Positions 8,004 to 11,513 of a stretch of 11,513 nt of DNA are shown here, one piece after another. The notes below the pieces were generated by a model, which was given only the letters and a program-made list of their open reading frames with translations, was not told the origin of the DNA and did no database searches. Source of the stretch: JBBDRX01 sp040905245 (GTDB lineage: Bacteria; Bacteroidota; Rhodothermia; Balneolales; Balneolaceae). The stretch is from contig JBBDRX010000012.1 in the NCBI GenBank assembly GCA_040905245.1, positions 1-11,513 on the forward strand. Direction: 5' to 3'. The position numbers and the translations under genes were made by a program. Position 1 is the stretch's first letter, and every line of letters begins with the position of its first letter.

Positions 8004-8555
8004 ATGAGTGAAACACATAGTGAAGAGTTCAAGGCGAAGGTCGTACTGGAAGCGGCTTCCGGTGAACAGGGCAGCCTGTCGAAGATTGCTGGAGAGTATG
8101 AGGTAACACCGGCGCAGATTGTGGAGTGGGCGGCCGGTATGGATCTGCCTTCGGAAGATCTGTACACGATGGCGAGAGAAGCCGGTGTGGATCCCGACGA
8201 CCTCGCGATGGATGTGGAACTGACAAGCGGCAGCAAGCGTTTTCTGGATAGTATCAGTTACGGCGTAACGCCGGATGTAATCAACATGAAAAAGCTCGGG
8301 TTCTGGACCACGTTCGGAGCCGGCTTTGTTCTTTTGATTGTGCTTGCCCTGATGGGCATCTATCAGTTTACCACAGCACAGACGATCCAGCAGGTGCTGG
8401 AGAGCAGCGGCAGCCATTATGAGGTAACACAGTTGAAAGCGCGCGAGCAGCAGCGGCTCAACTCCTTTGGAGTGGTCGATGCAGACCAGGAGATCTATCG
8501 GGTGCCGATCGATCAGGTGATTGAGCAGATGGCCCGGGATGCGGAAGAGCAGTAG
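8004..8555 (+). CDS. Single-pass membrane protein with transposase-type helix-turn-helix; possible ActG-position subunit
   Basis: Numbered from the ATG at 8004, this 183-residue protein has three parts. Residues 6-45 resemble the HTH of IS3/IS911 OrfA-type proteins: FKAKVVLEAASGEQGSL, then KIAGEYEVTPAQIVEW, matching that family's pattern of FKxKVxLEA, a conserved Ala, Y-x-V-x-P-x-Q-I and a Trp. Residues about 98-122 form one transmembrane helix (start LGFWTTFGAG). The remaining 60 residues include LNSFGVVD and, further on, YRVPIDQVIEQMA. From memory, that resembles a motif (YGWVD, then RIPI) at the C-terminus of small membrane proteins encoded beside SCO1 and cox genes. With positive charges before the helix (KRF, MKK), the HTH should be cytoplasmic and the tail periplasmic. 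The position between actF and SCO1 matches ActG of Rhodothermus, but I cannot confirm homology. Function is unknown. An in-frame ATG at 7992 would add four residues. Confidence 0.85.
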   Translation: MSETHSEEFKAKVVLEAASGEQGSLSKIAGEYEVTPAQIVEWAAGMDLPSEDLYTMAREAGVDPDDLAMDVELTSGSKRFLDSISYGVTPDVINMKKLGFWTTFGAGFVLLIVLALMGIYQFTTAQTIQQVLESSGSHYEVTQLKAREQQRLNSFGVVDADQEIYRVPIDQVIEQMARDAEEQ

Positions 8556-8568
8556 ATGTGGGTGTAAT

Positions 8569-9459
8569 GTGAAACGTTCAGGACAACATAGAAGAGGGGC
8601 CGGCGGGTCAGTTGGGATATTCCTGCTATTGGCGTTTCTGCCCTCTCTTCTGGCCGTTCCCGCCATGGCGCAGTTGAACCAGGGAACGCCCGCGGTTCTG
8701 GAAGAGATCGGAGTGGACGAAAAGCTGGGTGAAGCTGTTCCACTCGATACCCGTTTTACCGATTCGTTTGGCCGGGAGGTAACGATTCGTGAGCTGATGG
8801 AGGAGGGGAAGCCGGTACTGCTGAATCTGCTCTACTACGACTGCCCGATGTTGTGCAACCTGGTGGTTGAAGCGGTCTATACCGGCGTGGAGGATTTGAA
8901 ATGGACTCCCGGCGATGAATACACCATTATTTCGGTCAGCATCGACCCCGAAGAGGGGACGGAGCTGGCGGCGCAGAGTCGTGATCGATACCTGCAGGCC
9001 CTGGACAGAGCCGGGGCGGAAAACGGCTGGCACTTTTTGACCGGAGAGCAGCAGCAGATCCGGAGGCTGGCCGAATCGGTCGGTTTCAGGTACAAAAAGG
9101 AGGAGCGGACCGGAGAGTATCTCCATCCCGCCGCCATCATGTTCCTGAGTCCGGAAGGAGTGGTGACGCGGTACCTGTACGGTATTCAGTTTGCCGAGTT
9201 TGACCTGCGGAACGCGCTCTATGAGTCGGCCGACGGGAAGATCGGTTCGGCAGTAGATCAGGCGATCCTGTACTGTTTTACATACGACCCGGATTCGGAG
9301 AGTTACGTGCCGGTTGCGATCAACATCATGAAGCTCGGCGGGTTGGCTACCGTGATTATTCTGGGTATATTTCTCGGCCTCTTTTGGTTTGGTAAAAAGG
9401 GGGCCGATCATCATCAAAATCTCAAAAATCTGACGATTCGTAATGAACAGACTGAGTGA
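8569..9459 (+). CDS. sco1: SCO1/SenC-family copper chaperone for cytochrome oxidase
   Basis: Numbered from GTG 8569, this is a 296-residue thioredoxin-fold protein. A signal peptide is clear (basic start, then GIFLLLAFLPSLLAVPAMAQ), so the domain acts outside the cytoplasmic membrane. The copper-binding motif CPMLC is at residues 92-96, and the partner histidine of the family is His186 (YLHPAA). A C-terminal transmembrane helix lies at about 252-275 (IIL, then GLFWFGKKG), followed by a short polar tail. SCO proteins deliver copper to, or reduce the thiols of, the CuA site of oxidase subunit II, and coxB follows immediately. In-frame TTG 8521 and ATG 8539 are also possible starts, but they overlap the upstream gene and add a non-signal extension, so GTG 8569 is preferred. 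The 3' end overlaps coxB by 17 nt, which suggests translational coupling. Confidence 0.94.
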   Translation: MKRSGQHRRGAGGSVGIFLLLAFLPSLLAVPAMAQLNQGTPAVLEEIGVDEKLGEAVPLDTRFTDSFGREVTIRELMEEGKPVLLNLLYYDCPMLCNLVVEAVYTGVEDLKWTPGDEYTIISVSIDPEEGTELAAQSRDRYLQALDRAGAENGWHFLTGEQQQIRRLAESVGFRYKKEERTGEYLHPAAIMFLSPEGVVTRYLYGIQFAEFDLRNALYESADGKIGSAVDQAILYCFTYDPDSESYVPVAINIMKLGGLATVIILGIFLGLFWFGKKGADHHQNLKNLTIRNEQTE

Positions 9460-10381
9460 TTTTATGCTCCCTCCCGCACGCAGCACGATTGCGGCGGAAA
9501 CGGATGCGCTGTTTAACTTTATCAACGTCGTGAGTTTGATCCTCCTGGTCGGGATCACCCTCACGATGGTCTATTTCGTATTCAAATACAGGCGCAAATC
9601 CGAGGACGAAACCACACCGCTGATTACCCACCACGCCGGCCTGGAAATTACCTGGTCTGTGATTCCGCTGATCCTTGTACTCTTTGTCTTTATCTGGGGA
9701 TTTCGTGGGTACATGTCCCACTCCAATCCGCCGTCGGATGCCTACGAAGTCCGGGTGGTCGGGACCTCCTGGCTCTGGAATTTTCATTATGAAAATGGCT
9801 ATGTGAGTACCAATGAACTCCATGTGCCTGCCGGGCGTCCTGTACGCCTGGTGATGAGTTCGGACGATGTGATTCATTCGTTCTATGTTCCCGACTTCCG
9901 CATCAAGCGGGATGTGCTTCCCAACCGCTATACGCAGGTCTGGTTTGAAGCGCCCGAGCCCGGAGAGTCTGTGGTCTTCTGTACCGAATATTGCGGGACG
10001 GCCCACTCCCAGATGATGGCCGACCTGATTGTGCATGAAGAGGAAGAATTTGAAGAATGGCTGGCCGGGGCCAATACGATTGACGAGGATATGGATCCGG
10101 TCGAACTCGGCCGGCAACTTGTCAGCCGGCAGGGTTGTACGGCGTGCCACTCCTCGGACGGATCCGCGGGTGTCGGCCCTACCTTCCAGGGAGTCTTTGG
10201 CCACGATGTGACGCTGAGTGACGGTTCCACGGTAACAGCCGACGAGAACTACATCCGGGAGTCTATTCTGGAGCCAAACGCGAAGATTGTGGAAGGTTAC
10301 CAGCCCGTTATGCCGACCTTCTCCCAGCTCAACGACCGGCAGATCGATGCCATTATCGAATATATCAAAACCATAGAGTGA
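9443..10381 (+). CDS. coxB: CoxB, caa3-type cytochrome oxidase subunit II with CuA domain and fused cytochrome c
   Basis: This 312-residue subunit has two transmembrane helices (about residues 23-47 and 69-90). The periplasmic cupredoxin domain follows with a full CuA ligand set: His145 (VIHSFY), Cys180, Glu182, Cys184, His188 and Met191 (FCTEYCGTAHSQMM). An acidic linker (EEEEFEEW, about 199-206) leads to a cytochrome c domain with CTACH at 232-236 and likely axial Met290 (PVMPTF). The cytochrome fusion defines a caa3-type enzyme, which takes electrons through its own heme c before passing them to CuA and then subunit I. The C-terminal domain is homologous to that of ActE in this operon. The ATG at 9443 lies inside the SCO1 gene in another frame; ATG 9464 is an alternative. 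coxA begins one base after the stop codon. Confidence 0.96.
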   Translation: MNRLSDFMLPPARSTIAAETDALFNFINVVSLILLVGITLTMVYFVFKYRRKSEDETTPLITHHAGLEITWSVIPLILVLFVFIWGFRGYMSHSNPPSDAYEVRVVGTSWLWNFHYENGYVSTNELHVPAGRPVRLVMSSDDVIHSFYVPDFRIKRDVLPNRYTQVWFEAPEPGESVVFCTEYCGTAHSQMMADLIVHEEEEFEEWLAGANTIDEDMDPVELGRQLVSRQGCTACHSSDGSAGVGPTFQGVFGHDVTLSDGSTVTADENYIRESILEPNAKIVEGYQPVMPTFSQLNDRQIDAIIEYIKTIE

Positions 10382-10382
10382 T

Positions 10383-11513
10383 ATGTCTGACGCAGATTCA
10401 ACAACGGAAAAAACGATACAGGTACGGCGCTTCAAACCGGAAGAGAATCCGGAGAAGAGCTACCTGACCGAGGAGAAAGGGCTTTGGGCCTGGATGACCA
10501 CGGTCGATCACAAGAAGATCGGGCTGATGTATCTGGCCTCGATCGCGTTCTTCTTTTTTATTGGAGGGATGCTGGCGCTGGTGCTGCGGACCGAACTATT
10601 GACTCCGGTCCAGTCGTTTCTCTCGGCTGATGCGTACAACCAGATTTTTACGCTCCACGGGGCCATCATGGTCTTCTTCTTCCTGGTGCCGTCGGTCCCG
10701 GCGGCGCTTGGAAACTTTATTTTGCCCCTGCAGCTCGGCTGTAAGGATGTGGCCTTTCCCAGGTTGAACCTGGCCAGTTACTATATCTACCTGATCGGTG
10801 CGTTTATCGTGATTGCGGCGATCCTGACCGGCGGGGTCGATACCGGATGGACCTTCTACACACCCTACTCCACCAATACCGGCGGAAGTGTGATGCTTAT
10901 GACCTTCGGAGTATTTGTTCTTGGGTTTTCGTCCATTTTGACCGGGGTGAACTTCATTACCACCATCCACCGGATGCGCTCTCCGGGCCTGAGCTGGGAC
11001 CGGCTTCCGCTCTTTCTCTGGAGCCTCTACGCGACCAGCATCATCCAGATTCTGGCCACGCCGGTACTGGCGATTACCTTGCTTCTGCTCACAATGGAGC
11101 GGCTGCTCGGCATTGGGATCTTTGATCCGGCTCTGGGTGGCGATCCGGTTCTCTACCAGCACTTCTTCTGGTTCTACTCCCACCCGGCGGTCTATATTAT
11201 GATTGTGCCAGGGTTCGGGATTATCTCCGAGGTGGTCTCCACCTTCTCCAGAAAACATATATTCGGGTACTGGGCCATCGCGCTCTCCTCACTGGCGATC
11301 GCCTTTATCGGCTTTCTGGTCTGGGGACACCACATGTTTACCGCAGGGCAGTCTTCGCTGGCCAACATGGTCTTCTCCTTTTTGACGTTCTTTGTGGGAA
11401 TCCCGACCGGGATCAAGATCTTCAACTGGGTGGCTACCATGTACAGGGGGTCGATTGACTTGAAAACCCCGATGATCTACGCTCTCTTTTTCCTGTTCCT
11501 CTTTATGATCGGG
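10383..11513 (+). CDS. coxA: CoxA, heme-copper oxidase subunit I, A2 type (3' end missing)
   Basis: The first 377 residues of the catalytic subunit of the oxidase are present, open to the right edge. Visible active-site features are His92 (TLHGAI), a low-spin heme ligand; His267 and Tyr271 in YSHPAVY, the CuB histidine and its cross-linked tyrosine; His316 and His317 (GHHMFT), the other CuB ligands; and Lys345 (TGIKIF), the K-channel lysine. In this motif the glutamate of the usual HPEVY is alanine and the preceding residues are YS. This YSHP signature marks A2-type oxidases such as the caa3 enzymes of Rhodothermus and Thermus. Asp122 and Asn129 (KDVAFPRLN) match the D-channel entrance. The protein reduces oxygen to water and pumps protons. 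It starts one base after coxB, with a weak GAG upstream. The C-terminal helices and second heme ligands lie outside the window. Confidence 0.96.
   Translation, partial: MSDADSTTEKTIQVRRFKPEENPEKSYLTEEKGLWAWMTTVDHKKIGLMYLASIAFFFFIGGMLALVLRTELLTPVQSFLSADAYNQIFTLHGAIMVFFFLVPSVPAALGNFILPLQLGCKDVAFPRLNLASYYIYLIGAFIVIAAILTGGVDTGWTFYTPYSTNTGGSVMLMTFGVFVLGFSSILTGVNFITTIHRMRSPGLSWDRLPLFLWSLYATSIIQILATPVLAITLLLLTMERLLGIGIFDPALGGDPVLYQHFFWFYSHPAVYIMIVPGFGIISEVVSTFSRKHIFGYWAIALSSLAIAFIGFLVWGHHMFTAGQSSLANMVFSFLTFFVGIPTGIKIFNWVATMYRGSIDLKTPMIYALFFLFLFMIG

Noticed and set aside
8004..8130. Insertion sequence remnant of the IS3/IS911 family
   Set aside because: Only the HTH part is present. I see no terminal inverted repeats, target duplication, OrfB or DDE domain, and the frame runs on into a transmembrane protein in an intact operon.
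8626..9564. Minus-strand frame of 312 codons opposite SCO1 and the start of coxB
   Set aside because: It covers a gene with clear copper-binding motifs on the other strand and has no recognisable feature of its own.

Overview
The window holds one uninterrupted plus-strand respiratory operon. It encodes an Alternative Complex III (ACIII, quinol:cytochrome c/oxygen-reductase-linked oxidoreductase) followed by a caa3-type cytochrome oxidase. No gene is supported on the minus strand. The longest gap between genes is 72 nt, and no rRNA, tRNA, CRISPR array, insertion sequence or terminator is visible.

Layout: 1-473 actA, 3' part (pentaheme cytochrome c); 546-3581 actB (Tat-exported, inactive molybdopterin-like domain fused to a four-cluster ferredoxin domain); 3612-5039 actC (NrfD-like, about ten transmembrane helices); 5055-5624 actD (DUF3341); about 5660-6715 actE (lipoprotein with two cytochrome c domains); 6771-7970 actF (second NrfD-like subunit); 8004-8555 a membrane protein with a transposase-type helix-turn-helix (HTH) at its N-terminus; 8569-9459 an SCO1/SenC copper chaperone; 9443-10381 coxB (CuA subunit II fused to cytochrome c); 10383-11513 coxA (heme-copper subunit I, cut by the window edge).

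How the genes work together: ActC and ActF form the membrane part, and ActC is expected to oxidise quinol. Electrons pass through the ActB iron-sulfur clusters and the ActA hemes to the ActE cytochrome domains. They then go to the cytochrome c domain of CoxB, to CuA, and to the heme-copper centre of CoxA, where oxygen is reduced. SCO1 serves assembly of CuA. The cytochrome domains at the ends of ActE and CoxB are clear homologues, which suggests a dedicated electron hand-over, possibly within a supercomplex.

Organism: the order act genes, SCO1, coxB, coxA, a caa3 oxidase, moderately high GC and mostly weak Shine-Dalgarno sites fit a member of Rhodothermota, Balneolota or a neighbouring Bacteroidota-related lineage, as in Rhodothermus marinus. 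This is an inference from gene order, not a phylogeny.

The two least ordinary points are the HTH-transmembrane fusion protein at 8004-8555, in the position of the poorly understood ActG, and the paralogous C-terminal cytochrome domains of ActE and CoxB. The rest is a well-formed ACIII-caa3 operon.
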